This document shows, piece after piece, positions 32,684 through 40,426 of a DNA stretch of 64,000 bases. The stretch spans positions 1-64,000 of the forward strand of contig NZ_JAATHD010000008.1 of assembly GCF_011947265.1 (NCBI RefSeq), given 5' to 3'. The first letter of the stretch is position 1, and every line of letters starts with the position of its first letter. The notes beneath the pieces are model-generated. The model was given only the letters and a program-made list of their open reading frames with translations. It had not been told where the DNA came from and searched no databases. The DNA comes from Paenibacillus sp. HB172176. GTDB lineage: Bacteria > Bacillota > Bacilli > Paenibacillales > Paenibacillaceae. A program made the translations under genes and the position numbers.

Positions 32684-34017
32684 TACAGAGCACCTCCGAT
32701 TTCAACTTGCATATAGATTTTTTCCATGCTGTCGACTGGCTGAATATTCGTATGAATCACAATAGAATCCGACTCTCCCGCGATCGCCGACACCGTGATG
32801 TCGGACTGCGAGTCGAAGTTTTGAATCGCCTCAATCGCTTGAAGCTGATCCAGATAGTTAATGCACTCGCCCTTCAATAGATTGCGACCTTCCCCGTTGT
32901 TATTTACCTTGCCAATATAATAATCCGAGAAAATGCGGACAAAATCGTTATTCATGCCATCCAACACGCGAATGACTCGATTCTTGCCAAATGCCTTGCC
33001 CTTGGCTGGCGTTGTGCCCGTGAACGTATTGATATCTTGCTCGACAAGCGCCTTCTGATTGCTTTGCGTGAACACGAATTCGCCTGCCTGCAAAGCCGCA
33101 ATAATCTGGCTGTTCGTATAGCGCGGCGACACATCAACTGCGCCGTCGTAGGCCGAATAAGTGAGCGATTCATTGACAGCGGCCCCGGCGGTTGCTCCCG
33201 CTACCCAGGCAACGGACTGCGCGGCAGTGAGCGTCGTGCCGTCTGCAAGTACAACGCCGTTTTTCACGCTAATGACGCCCTCGTAATCGGCGCTCGGATA
33301 GTTTTCCACCACAACCTGAATCTTCTTGCCTTCGTCATCCCGAAGTCGCTGCGCGAAGCTTGTTAAGGCTCCTTTGAGCGTATCGTCTGTGCCGGTGTAG
33401 GCCAGTGTATTGAAATCATAGATTTCAATCTCGGTCAAATAATCGGTATAGTCGGTATTCGTGACCGTGCCGTCAGCGCCGCCGGTTAAGGGGATGCCGG
33501 CCGATGCCGCGAGAGCACCTGTACCGGTGAAGGTCACCCAAGCATTCGAAGAGAGTCCCGCGATATCCGCAACATTGAGCTGTTCGTCAACGATAACTCC
33601 TTCAACCAACGTCGTTACATCGAAATGATCGGTATTGTCGACATTCTCCGCAATCACGACAGAGATGTCATTCCCTCTCACGCCGCCGTATCTGGCCGTA
33701 ATCGTAAGATTTCCGCCATCGGAGCCCGTCGCTTCCGTCCCGCTATTCAGACGATAGAGAAGCAAGGTGCGGGCTCTTTTGAGAGACTCTCTTACGAGAA
33801 GCATCTTCGGATCCGTCAGTGAATAACCAAGCGCCGGATAAGTATCCTCCCCCGCTTCAATGACCACAACCTCCTTCGCCTTGCCCCAGCTCATCACCAG
33901 CGGCATTGCCACAATGCCTCGCTCGCCTGCGGCGCCGACCGGCTGCGCCTCCGTATTGAAATTAACATACACACCAGGACGAACCTTGTTCATCGTTGTA
34001 AAAGTTCCAGCTGCCAT
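32683..34017 (-). CDS. xkdK: Phage tail sheath protein (XkdK-like)
   Basis: A 444-residue contractile sheath subunit. Marks are NKVRPGVYVNFNTEAQPVG at the N-terminus, GERGIVAMPLVMSWGKAKEV, a central variable domain, and the conserved C-terminal region RVLDGMNNDFVRIFSDYYIG and NLLKGECINYLDQLQ used for subunit arm exchange. Its presence shows that the particle is of the contractile (R-type) kind. Confidence 0.95.
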   Translation of the reverse strand: MAAGTFTTMNKVRPGVYVNFNTEAQPVGAAGERGIVAMPLVMSWGKAKEVVVIEAGEDTYPALGYSLTDPKMLLVRESLKRARTLLLYRLNSGTEATGSDGGNLTITARYGGVRGNDISVVIAENVDNTDHFDVTTLVEGVIVDEQLNVADIAGLSSNAWVTFTGTGALAASAGIPLTGGADGTVTNTDYTDYLTEIEIYDFNTLAYTGTDDTLKGALTSFAQRLRDDEGKKIQVVVENYPSADYEGVISVKNGVVLADGTTLTAAQSVAWVAGATAGAAVNESLTYSAYDGAVDVSPRYTNSQIIAALQAGEFVFTQSNQKALVEQDINTFTGTTPAKGKAFGKNRVIRVLDGMNNDFVRIFSDYYIGKVNNNGEGRNLLKGECINYLDQLQAIEAIQNFDSQSDITVSAIAGESDSIVIHTNIQPVDSMEKIYMQVEIGGAL

Positions 34018-34182
34018 CTATTTGGCCTCCTTATTCAAATAGTCGTTCAATTTTTGTTTTGCTTCATCAATCGTATAAGCCTCGTGGTCATCCAGAAGCG
34101 CGGCAAGCACATCCTTCTGAATCGATGTGAATTGCTTGGATGACAGCAGCTTTTCCTTCGGAAACCTGATCATAGCCGTCAT
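34018..34182 (-). CDS. Small tail-operon protein (54 aa)
   Basis: A 54-residue protein, MTAMIRFPKEKLLSSKQFTS to QKLNDYLNKEAK, mostly helical. Its ATG at 34182 overlaps the stop of the tail terminator-like gene, and its stop abuts the sheath start region. Small proteins in this place occur in PBSX-like clusters, but I do not recognise a family. The longer open frame upstream of this start is not credible. Confidence 0.65.
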   Translation of the reverse strand: MTAMIRFPKEKLLSSKQFTSIQKDVLAALLDDHEAYTIDEAKQKLNDYLNKEAK

Positions 34183-34610
34183 GTCTCGACCCCTTCCTCT
34201 TGTACGAGCGACTGCATCTTCGTCTCCTGGGGCAACTGCTCCCACAGCAGCATCGAATACGTAACATAGACATGCAGTACCTCGTCGATAATCCCAAACT
34301 TGATGGCATTGCCGGGGCATTGTGCCCCGCCGACTTCAATCCGCCTCAGCGCAGCCATTGCTTGCTCCGCAATGTCGTATCGCTGGTCATCCCCTTGCTC
34401 CTGACTGTAATAGCGGACGTCAAACGGAAATTCGCAGCGATAGCGCCTGCCCAGCTCTTGCGTATAGACGGGCTCAAGCAGCCTAACGTAAAAATACGGC
34501 GATTCCAGTCCCGCATTCGTCTCCGTATCGGAAATCGGAATGTCTGGCATTTCGGCTGCAAGAGCTGCCTCGACAGCATTGCGAACATCATTGACCGTCA
34601 CTTGTTGCAC
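34179..34610 (-). CDS. Tail terminator-like protein (DUF6838-type)
   Basis: A 143-residue protein (VQQVTVNDVRNAVEAALAAE, YFYVRLLEPVYTQELGRRYR, DVRYYSQEQGDDQRYDIAEQ, EVLHVYVTYSMLLWE) resembling the tail terminator/completion proteins encoded just upstream of sheath genes. GTG at 34610 is chosen because AAAGGAGG lies seven bases ahead. It is the first intact structural gene of the element: nothing for head, portal or terminase precedes it. Confidence 0.78.
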   Translation of the reverse strand: MQQVTVNDVRNAVEAALAAEMPDIPISDTETNAGLESPYFYVRLLEPVYTQELGRRYRCEFPFDVRYYSQEQGDDQRYDIAEQAMAALRRIEVGGAQCPGNAIKFGIIDEVLHVYVTYSMLLWEQLPQETKMQSLVQEEGVET

Positions 34611-34614
34611 GGCA

Positions 34615-34686
34615 TCACCTCCTTTCCATCTGTTTGATAGCCGCATCATCTTGCTCCCGGCTGGCATGGTCGATTTACAGCGGCAT
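34615..34686 (-). pseudogene. Remnant ORF with early stop at the head of the tail operon
   Basis: The minus strand carries AAGGAGG, then ATG-CCG-CTG-TAA (34686-34675). The same frame goes on as IDHASREQDDAAIKQMERR to TGA at 34615, overlapping the next gene's ribosome site. The end looks like the genuine C-terminus of a gene and the front like a genuine start. This fits an internal deletion or nonsense change where head genes would have been. Confidence 0.5.
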
Positions 34687-34759
34687 CACCTCCTTAATTG
34701 AATCATCTAATGTAGATTCATATCGCTAACGCCTTAGCCTGTACCGTTTTCGAGGTTGC

Positions 34760-34833
34760 AGCGCTGATTATCAGCGCTAGAGCGCCCGATGATCCGGCGT
34801 CCGAGACTGCAGCGCTGATTATCAGCGCTGCAG
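34760..34833. promoter_or_regulatory. Twin palindromes upstream of the tail operon
   Basis: AGCGCTGAT-T-ATCAGCGCT occurs at 34760-34778 and again at 34811-34829. The second copy extends to a 13-1-13 perfect palindrome (34807-34833). Centres are 51 bp apart. They lie between the sigma-like gene and the first tail gene, so operator or activator sites are plausible. The rest of 34687-35061 is low-complexity sequence (CTACTAACTGC-type words, 34985-35060) with no gene. Confidence 0.55.
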
Positions 34834-35061
34834 CCCTTTCGAATCCACAGCTATACTTTCGATTGAACTCCGTGCTACAGATGCCAATCGAAAAAAGCCG
34901 CCCCCGTTGGGACGACTCCAAAAGACATAGCGATAGCGGGAAGAGGTATGACGTTTGCATGACATCCGCATGACATGCTCCTTACTACTAACTGCTAACT
35001 GCTTCCTACTAGCTGCTAACGGATAACTACTTTCTACTATTTACTATTTAATACCTACTCG

Positions 35062-35511
35062 CTACTTCAACATTTCCAGTTGCACCTTATCCTTCGCACG
35101 GCGGCAGAACGTTTGCACGCTCGATCTCGAGATGCTTAATTTGACAGCTATCTCATCATAAGTCATTCCTTGCGCCATATGAAGGAGAAAGCAGGTACGT
35201 TCGCGCTCCGTCAGCAGGAGCAGCACATAGACCAGCTTGCTTCGAACCGCCTCGTCGTCTTGTAAGGGTCTAAGCTCCTCCAGCAGCTCGCGTTGCCGAT
35301 AAATATCCGTTCGTTCGGCTCCACGGCGATTGCCGGGACGCCTGCCGCGCTTCATCCACTCCAGCGCATACCGCATATCGGATAACATGCCGGAAACGAG
35401 CTTTGCATCCTCCTGCTCCACCGGACTGCCCTCTCCAAGCTTCAGTCGAAGCTTGTCCAATTGATCGGCCCCGGCAGTGTACTCGCTTATTAATTTTGTA
35501 ATGGAACTCAT
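35062..35511 (-). CDS. Phage-type sigma-70-like positive control factor (Xpf-like)
   Basis: A 149-residue protein. The C-terminal half is a sigma region 4 HTH (LTERERTCFLLHMAQGMTYD, EIAVKLSISRSSVQTFCRRA); the N-terminal half is helical without sigma region 2. PBSX is switched on by the similar protein Xpf, which drives the late operon, so this gene is the likely activator of the tail operon that follows it on the same strand. It is divergent from the XRE repressor, with repressor-like operators between. Confidence 0.85.
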   Translation of the reverse strand: MSSITKLISEYTAGADQLDKLRLKLGEGSPVEQEDAKLVSGMLSDMRYALEWMKRGRRPGNRRGAERTDIYRQRELLEELRPLQDDEAVRSKLVYVLLLLTERERTCFLLHMAQGMTYDEIAVKLSISRSSVQTFCRRAKDKVQLEMLK

Positions 35512-35705
35512 CTCGAGCGCTCCTCTCGTCGATACTATTCTAATTTTTTATTTTCTAGCAATCGTAACGACCTCACACCGCAAAGGCATGCTTCACGCGC
35601 CTTACATTCTGCCAACTCGCGAACTCCAGGCAAATCATCCGTTCTTCCTGTGTCAAATCCAACCATACCCGACCTGTTACGTTCAATTTCCTCACCCCCA
35701 TTACA

Positions 35706-35854
35706 TACGACAAATCGTAAATCCTGAATTCAATATATACGATAAATCGTAATATGTCAATTGATTTTTCGAATTATTTTACTACTCGTCGTAATAATTA
35801 TTTACTTTAAGGAAAATATATACTATGATGAGTAAGAAGTTACGAATAATCGTA
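35706..35854. promoter_or_regulatory. Three TACGA-N4-TCGTA operators
   Basis: Inverted repeats at 35706-35719, 35738-35751 and 35841-35854 share TACGA-(nnAA)-TCGTA-like form; a half site lies near 35783-35793. The first two are 32 bp apart, about three helical turns, and the third lies just ahead of the repressor ribosome site. They probably bind the XRE protein and control both directions. No gene is supported in 35512-35876. Confidence 0.65.
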
Positions 35855-35876
35855 ACTCTAATAGGAGGAATCAATC

Positions 35877-36278
35877 GTGTTGAGCAGAGGCGAACACTTA
35901 TCTAAAATCATGCACGAGAAGGGCTTTACCGTAATGAGCCTGTCGAAAGCCACAGGCGTGGCCTATACAACCATTAGATCGATGATAGAGCGCAATCTGG
36001 CGAATGCCTCCATTGATAATGTAATCAAAATTTGCGATGCTCTGCACATTACGACAGAAACGCTATATCATTCGGGGCTTACAGTGAAAGAAGAGAAGGA
36101 TATTGCCGCCGACCTTGAGCGTATGATTGGCGATCTGGAGTCCAATGAGGCGCTGGCCTTTCACGGCGAGGCTATGGATGAGGAAACGAAGGAATTAATG
36201 CGAATATCGCTGGAAAATTCATTGCGACTGGCAAAGCAAATGGCCAAACAAAAATTCAATCCTAACAAAAACAAATAA
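35877..36278 (+). CDS. XRE-family repressor of the tail element
   Basis: A 133-residue regulator with an N-terminal Cro/CI-type HTH (residues 5-62: LSKIMHEKGFTVMSLSKATG, VAYTTIRSMIERNLANASID) and a helical C-terminal half. It starts with GTG behind GGAGG. Its position, divergent from the sigma-like activator and directly followed by an ImmA/IrrE-type protease, is that of the ImmR-ImmA switch: ImmR represses excision or late genes until ImmA cleaves it after DNA damage. Confidence 0.88.
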   Translation: MLSRGEHLSKIMHEKGFTVMSLSKATGVAYTTIRSMIERNLANASIDNVIKICDALHITTETLYHSGLTVKEEKDIAADLERMIGDLESNEALAFHGEAMDEETKELMRISLENSLRLAKQMAKQKFNPNKNK

Positions 36279-36290
36279 GGGGCGTCCTGA

Positions 36291-36752
36291 ATGACGATTA
36301 AACGAATTGTCAGTCTGCTGATTCGCAGACATGGAACGAACAACCCTTTCCATATTGCAGCTCAGAAAAACATCATCGTCTTGTTCGAACCATTAGGTCA
36401 TATGATGGGTTATTTCAATACCTACAAACGAATTCCAATGATTCATATCAATTCATGCATGGATGAGCATGATCAGCATTACACTTGCGCTCATGAGCTC
36501 GGACACGCGATTCAGCATCGAAGAGTCAACACGCCTTTTCTACACCGTCACACGCTTCAGTCCATTGCCAAGATCGAACGCGAAGCAAACGAATTTGCCG
36601 TTGAGCTGCTCATTCCGGACGAGTTGCTTCTGGGCGGATCCACCATCTACGAAGCGGCCAAGGTCTGCGGAGTTCCAGAGGAGATTGCCCATCTCAAGCA
36701 AGCGCCAAAAACAAATTTCTGGCGCGACGAGCAATCCTTTTTCAAGTTATAA
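36291..36752 (+). CDS. ImmA/IrrE-family metallopeptidase
   Basis: A 153-residue zinc protease with the HEXXH signature as HELGH (residues 68-72) in a YTCAHELGHAIQHR context, and EREANEFAVELLIPDE as the downstream glutamate-containing motif. Family members cleave their XRE repressor. It lies 12 bp after the XRE gene, so the two form an induction switch for the tail element. It ends at a bidirectional terminator. Confidence 0.92.
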   Translation: MTIKRIVSLLIRRHGTNNPFHIAAQKNIIVLFEPLGHMMGYFNTYKRIPMIHINSCMDEHDQHYTCAHELGHAIQHRRVNTPFLHRHTLQSIAKIEREANEFAVELLIPDELLLGGSTIYEAAKVCGVPEEIAHLKQAPKTNFWRDEQSFFKL

Positions 36753-36755
36753 TAC

Positions 36756-36807
36756 AGAAAACGCCAATATGCGTTCGCTCAAAGAGCGAGCCATATTGGC
36801 GTTTTCT
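36756..36807. terminator. Bidirectional terminator
   Basis: Long stem AGAAAACGCCAATATG / CATATTGGCGTTTTCT enclosing a small GCTC/GAGC hairpin. T-runs lie on both sides, ending immA (plus) and the transporter-like gene (minus). It marks the right border of the tail element. Confidence 0.8.
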
Positions 36808-39800
36808 CTAAGAATCAATCTTCATAATCATTTCCTCAAGCAAGCGAATTCTTGCGAAGGAGGCGCGGAGCAGTCCAATTCCAATTTCCGGATAGAGTCG
36901 AACCAGTCTGGATACATCGTCTCCAGCGAGCTTCAGCACCTGCACATCGCCGAATAAGGATTGAGCGGTAACGGTGGAAGGCGTACCGTCAAGCGCCGAG
37001 GTCACCCCGCAAACATCGCCGGGACTGAGCACGCCGATTGTCCCTTCCCAGCCAGCCGCTGATACGCTGATGAGCTCCACATTCCCTTCGACCACGACGA
37101 ACATCGCTGGATTCGGCTCTCCGCGTACAAGCAATTGCTCTTCATCCGTTCGAATCTGCACTTCGGCTATTTGGGAAATTAAGCCAAGCTCCTCCAGAGA
37201 CAAGTCGGAGAAATAAGGCACCTGCTTCAGGAACACGACCTTATTTAACCGGCTCATCACCACTTCCTCCTGATTTTCTGTATCATTCTTATCAGACGCT
37301 TGCTCGCTCATCGCCGCAACCTCCTTCCTGCCCGTGAGATGATGGCCTGTTTCCATAAGCGCGGCATCCGCCATCTCCATCCACCAATCATCTTTGCTAA
37401 GCCTAGCTTCTTCCAATATCGCAACTGCCTCAGCGGCTTCAAAGGACTGTTCCTTGGATCCGTCACGATCTAATATCGCTGCCAGCAATTGCGCCAAGCG
37501 CCGATCGCCGAAGCCTTCCGCCAATACTTCCTTGGCGTTATCCCGAATTTCTTCATCCGAATCCCCAACCGCCGTCTGAATAATCTCCGCAGCTTGTTTG
37601 TCGCCAAGCTTCGAGAGTATCGCCCATACGCCCTTCATAATCGATGCCTGCACTTCATTCCAACGCATGATCGAGAGCTGGGACAGTTTCTCTTGCTCCA
37701 GTGCCGCAAGCGCCGGTGCGATCTTCGCCGTATGCTCCAGCGTTTGAAGCCGCTGTACCGCATCTTCGACCAGCAAACTGCGCACTTCCGCTTCCGGCAT
37801 TATTTCAGCCAAAGCCGATACAATCGCATACCAGGGCTTGGGAGAAGCTTCTGACAATTTGTCAAGCAACGGCTCAACAGCCGCCTCGCCCATATGAATG
37901 AAGCTCTCAATCGTCGTCCGGAGCATCTCTTGATCCATTCTTGGCAACATGGACAACAATTGCGGCACCAAGGCCGCATAACCAAGCCTGCCCAAGCATT
38001 CAATCGCCGCCACACGGGCAGCGGGATGCTTCTCTCCTACCAATCTTTCAATCTTAGGAATAAAATCCCCCAGCTGCAAGTCCGCAATCGTCCTGCACAT
38101 GTAGACCGAGAATTCGCCGCCTTCATCAAGAATGCGGTCAATAACCTCCTTGCACGCTTCATAGCTGTACGCACGATGGAAATTGTACATCGCTTTGACC
38201 GCTTCCGCCACGACGGCGGGATGGCTGTCCAGCAGCTTCTGCCTGAGGAAGAAGAACGCCTGCTCCTCCATATGCTTCATCCGGGCAATCGCCCGAACGC
38301 CTTCCGTTCTCATCTCGACATCGGGATCCTCCAGGAAGGAGGCTACCTTCACCATCGCTGTCAAATCCGCAGCTTCCAAATTCATCGCCCGAACAGCCGC
38401 CGTTCGAATTTTGGGATTTGCGCTGTCGACAAGCGAAAGCAGCTCTGGCAGATCTCCTCCATCCTGAATTCTGCCTATAATGTCGAGCGCAATTTCCTTG
38501 GCCGAATCGGAAGGATGCCGCAGCAGGCTCCTCACCTCATTCAGAGCCGCTTCATCTCTGCTAATCTCCTCGAAGGATTCCGAAATATCCTGCAATCCCA
38601 TCGTCTGCACGCTGCGGACGAGCTCTCTGCGATACAAGATGCGTCCGTACCAAGCCAGCGCCAGCAAAGCCAACGCGCCGCCTAATCCGATGATCGATAG
38701 GACCGTCCAGTTAACGCCGAAGCCGGAATGAAGAAACTGGATGCCCGCGCCGATCAGAATGCCCGCAGATGCCGCAATACCTTGCGCGGCATATCGATAA
38801 CTGTCACGTTTATCCAGCGGCAGTGTCTTGAAGTAAAGTTGATAGGACGGTTCGGCGGAATAATAGAGCAGCAGGTAGGTCAACATATAGCCCGTCGAGA
38901 TAATCGGCAACGCCGCGGAGCCCGCAATGCCAATCGCCGCCCCTCCGAATGACAGTACGAATACGGCTGCAATCATGGTCAATATCTGGCTTGCGCCGAA
39001 TCTGGTCATTAGCTTGCCCGAGACAAGCTGAAGCAGAAACGCCAGAACGAATAATATGGTCGTAATCGTCCCGAAGTAGGAGCTGAACGCTTGCTCGTCC
39101 GGATACGAAATTCTCGTTATGCTCAGAAATTGATATTCCATGAGAAAGTAGAGAGCCGGCATCAACGTCATTAGCAAAATAACCGTTAACAAGAAAGGCG
39201 ATCGCAGCGCCTGTTTGAATACGGCGCCTGACGATATCTCCGCTTCCTCTTGCATTGAAGCTTCCGATCTCAACGACAGCGGCACCAGATAATTCGTAAT
39301 GACTTTATTGTAATTGCCAAAGATGAGCAACAGCAAGACTGCGCCAGCCGCATAGATCATCTCCGGACCGAAGGCGATCGATATGAGCTGCACGAGCAAG
39401 CCTGCCGCTACGCCTCCAAGCGTCGCCGATCCGACGAACACAGGCATAAGCCGCTTGGCCTGCTGCGTAGAGCAAAGATCCACCGCAAGGCTCCACAGGA
39501 GCAGCGTCTGCTGCCTCACGACAAAGCTGGATGTAATGAACAAGAACGGATAAAACCATCTAAGCTCCAAATGAAAGCTGTTCAGAACCAGCAAAACGAT
39601 TGTATTTATTACAACAATGCCCAGCATAATGCCGAACATAACCCTCATCAGCTTCGGTTTTGGAAGACGTGCCGCGAGCCATGACATCAGCCAGGCTTCC
39701 AACGGCAGTATGACAGCCTCCGCCGCATACACATACGGCAAATACTCGCTTCCGAAGCGTTGGTTGAACAAGGTCATAAACCCGTTGTAATTCAGCATCT

Positions 39801-39903
39801 CCGCAATGCCGCAGATCAAAAAAACAGGCGCCATCATGAGCAGCTTTCGCTGATCCTCCGGACGGGCGCCGATGAAACGTAATAATCCAGTTGCGTTCTT
39901 CAT
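36808..39903 (-). CDS. Membrane transporter-like / HEAT-repeat / cNMP-binding-like fusion protein
   Basis: A 1031-residue three-part protein. Residues about 15-425 hold some 12 membrane helices resembling MFS or NTT-type (ADP/ATP-exchanger-like) carriers. Residues about 440-820 are HEAT-like repeats (PKIRTAAVRAMNLEAADLT, PAARVAAIECLGRLGYAAL). Residues about 890-1031 are a CAP_ED/cNMP-binding-like domain (VPYFSDLSLEELGLISQIAE, LLVRGEPNPAMFVVVEGNVE). In the phosphate-binding cassette, the expected arginine is replaced by Ser976 (GTPSTVTAQ), so cyclic nucleotide binding is doubtful. It lies next to a GNAT gene and a degenerate cyclase receptor. Transport substrate unknown. Confidence 0.78.
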   Translation of the reverse strand: MKNATGLLRFIGARPEDQRKLLMMAPVFLICGIAEMLNYNGFMTLFNQRFGSEYLPYVYAAEAVILPLEAWLMSWLAARLPKPKLMRVMFGIMLGIVVINTIVLLVLNSFHLELRWFYPFLFITSSFVVRQQTLLLWSLAVDLCSTQQAKRLMPVFVGSATLGGVAAGLLVQLISIAFGPEMIYAAGAVLLLLIFGNYNKVITNYLVPLSLRSEASMQEEAEISSGAVFKQALRSPFLLTVILLMTLMPALYFLMEYQFLSITRISYPDEQAFSSYFGTITTILFVLAFLLQLVSGKLMTRFGASQILTMIAAVFVLSFGGAAIGIAGSAALPIISTGYMLTYLLLYYSAEPSYQLYFKTLPLDKRDSYRYAAQGIAASAGILIGAGIQFLHSGFGVNWTVLSIIGLGGALALLALAWYGRILYRRELVRSVQTMGLQDISESFEEISRDEAALNEVRSLLRHPSDSAKEIALDIIGRIQDGGDLPELLSLVDSANPKIRTAAVRAMNLEAADLTAMVKVASFLEDPDVEMRTEGVRAIARMKHMEEQAFFFLRQKLLDSHPAVVAEAVKAMYNFHRAYSYEACKEVIDRILDEGGEFSVYMCRTIADLQLGDFIPKIERLVGEKHPAARVAAIECLGRLGYAALVPQLLSMLPRMDQEMLRTTIESFIHMGEAAVEPLLDKLSEASPKPWYAIVSALAEIMPEAEVRSLLVEDAVQRLQTLEHTAKIAPALAALEQEKLSQLSIMRWNEVQASIMKGVWAILSKLGDKQAAEIIQTAVGDSDEEIRDNAKEVLAEGFGDRRLAQLLAAILDRDGSKEQSFEAAEAVAILEEARLSKDDWWMEMADAALMETGHHLTGRKEVAAMSEQASDKNDTENQEEVVMSRLNKVVFLKQVPYFSDLSLEELGLISQIAEVQIRTDEEQLLVRGEPNPAMFVVVEGNVELISVSAAGWEGTIGVLSPGDVCGVTSALDGTPSTVTAQSLFGDVQVLKLAGDDVSRLVRLYPEIGIGLLRASFARIRLLEEMIMKIDS

Positions 39904-39906
39904 CTT

Positions 39907-40404
39907 CTAATCCAGCTTTCGATAATAGATTAATCGATCTTCCCCATCGAAATAGTAGTCCGGGCATCTGCCGACCAATTGGAACCCGTTGCGCAGAAAT
40001 AACCTTTGAATGGATGAATACTCCGGCAGGTCGCAGGTGTAGGTTACCAAATAGCGAGCTCGGGCTTGCTCCAGGAATCGAAACATCTCTTCGATAAAGC
40101 CTGCGGCCAGACCGCTCTTGCGATAATTCTGATGCACGACTATGTAGTCCCAATTGTAACCGCCAGTCTTCTGCTCGTTCTCTGCGATGCAATTAATGCC
40201 GATAATCTCATTCCGCTCGTTCCGGGCATACCAGAACACAATGTCGCCCGATAACCCGCGATAGGGCAGCTCGCGAAAATGCTCCAGCTCTCCCGGCGTA
40301 TATCTCGTATCGTCGAATGAATAATCGGATAAGAAAAAGTCGACAATTCGGTCTGCTTCTTCCTCCGTTGTTAACCGGTTGATTTGAAATTGCTTGACAA
40401 GCAT
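39907..40404 (-). CDS. GNAT-family N-acetyltransferase
   Basis: A 165-residue acetyltransferase. The acetyl-CoA-binding region reads YIVVHQNYRKSGLAAGFIEE (near residues 95-114) with the NxxRxxG-type motif, and the fold ends in FLRNGFQLVGRCPDYYFDG. The start at 40404 follows GGGGGAAGAG; the frame runs further upstream, into the cyclase gene, without a better start. It is 22 bp from the upstream cyclase-like gene and 3 bp from the transporter-like gene, so all three appear to be one operon. Acceptor unknown. Confidence 0.82.
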   Translation of the reverse strand: MLVKQFQINRLTTEEEADRIVDFFLSDYSFDDTRYTPGELEHFRELPYRGLSGDIVFWYARNERNEIIGINCIAENEQKTGGYNWDYIVVHQNYRKSGLAAGFIEEMFRFLEQARARYLVTYTCDLPEYSSIQRLFLRNGFQLVGRCPDYYFDGEDRLIYYRKLD

Positions 40405-40426
40405 AATCTCTTCCCCCCTGTTCTTC

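Noticed and set aside
35477-35752. 91-codon plus-strand frame in the switch region
   Set aside because: It overlaps the activator gene antisense and the operator sites and has no ribosome site.
19986-36752. Complete prophage
   Set aside because: No integrase, terminase, portal, capsid or replication gene and no flanking att repeats could be found in the window.
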